This document shows, one piece after another, positions 5,523-5,560 of a stretch of DNA of 5,560 nt. The stretch is from Alphaproteobacteria bacterium (GTDB taxonomy: Bacteria; Pseudomonadota; Alphaproteobacteria; Micropepsales; Micropepsaceae): the NCBI GenBank assembly GCA_003451645.1, contig DMER01000237.1, forward strand, positions 3,198 to 8,757, written 5' to 3'. Made by a program: the position numbers and the translations under genes. The notes under the pieces are model-generated. The model saw only the letters and a program-made list of their open reading frames with translations. It had not been told where the DNA came from and did not search any database. The first letter of the stretch is position 1. Every line of letters begins with the position of its first letter.

Positions 5523-5560
5523 ATGCAATTGAACCGCATCACGGCGCCGGCGGCCGAGCC
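5523..5560 (+). CDS. Probable head-tail connector protein, N-terminus only (g6-like)
   Basis: Only twelve codons are visible (MQLNRITAPAAE, followed by two bases of a codon that must be Pro). Head-tail connector proteins of the HK97 gp6 / GTA g6 type commonly begin with a few hydrophobic and basic residues, then TAPAxEPxxLAEAKxHLR, and this fragment fits that opening. The gene would encode the adaptor ring that binds beneath the portal and prepares the head for the tail. The order capsid then connector is the expected one in GTA-like clusters, apart from the four genes lying between them. With so few residues the call depends on context, and the downstream sequence would settle it. Confidence 0.6.
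   Translation, partial: MQLNRITAPAAE

Overview
The window carries the head-morphogenesis segment of a tailed phage, prophage or gene transfer agent (GTA) of the HK97 type. All genes are on the + strand and are packed with almost no spacing. The host is probably an alphaproteobacterium. The sequence is GC-rich (roughly 60%), and the portal, small membrane/coiled-coil protein, prohead protease and capsid follow the order g3-g3.5-g4-g5 of Rhodobacter-type GTAs. The protein sequences look GTA-like as well, for example the capsid N-terminus and the protease motifs GLSIGFR and DLWEVS. I cannot name genus or species. No integrase, repressor, attachment site, tRNA or flanking chromosome is visible, so sequence alone does not separate a GTA, a prophage and a free phage.

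Layout. Bases 2-955: C-terminal part of the portal protein, with its start outside the window. 956-1237: small protein with one membrane segment and a coiled coil. 1238-1804: prohead protease with a GTG start. 1804-3042: major capsid protein with an N-terminal delta domain. These four genes abut or overlap by one base (TGA|ATG, TAA|GTG, TGATG), a translationally coupled block. 3080-3502: 140-residue probable virion protein of unknown role. 3518-3784: 88-residue protein resembling the GTA head spike base family (Rcc01079/GhsA type). 3807-5102: 431-residue probable head spike fibre with a carbohydrate-binding-like middle and a LamG-like C-terminal part (GhsB type by position and architecture). 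5112-5498: 128-residue protein I do not recognise. 5523-5560: first codons of a probable head-tail connector (g6-like), cut by the window edge.

How they would work together. The portal nucleates the procapsid at one vertex. The capsid protein assembles through its delta domain, which the protease then removes. The spike base would sit on the shell and carry the fibre, which in Rhodobacter capsulatus GTA binds the host polysaccharide capsule. The connector then closes the head for tail joining. In R. capsulatus the spike genes lie at a separate locus from the main GTA cluster. Here they lie between the capsid and connector genes, and this is the most interesting aspect of the window. A second point is a terminator-like hairpin just inside the spike base gene, which could lower expression of spike genes relative to capsid.
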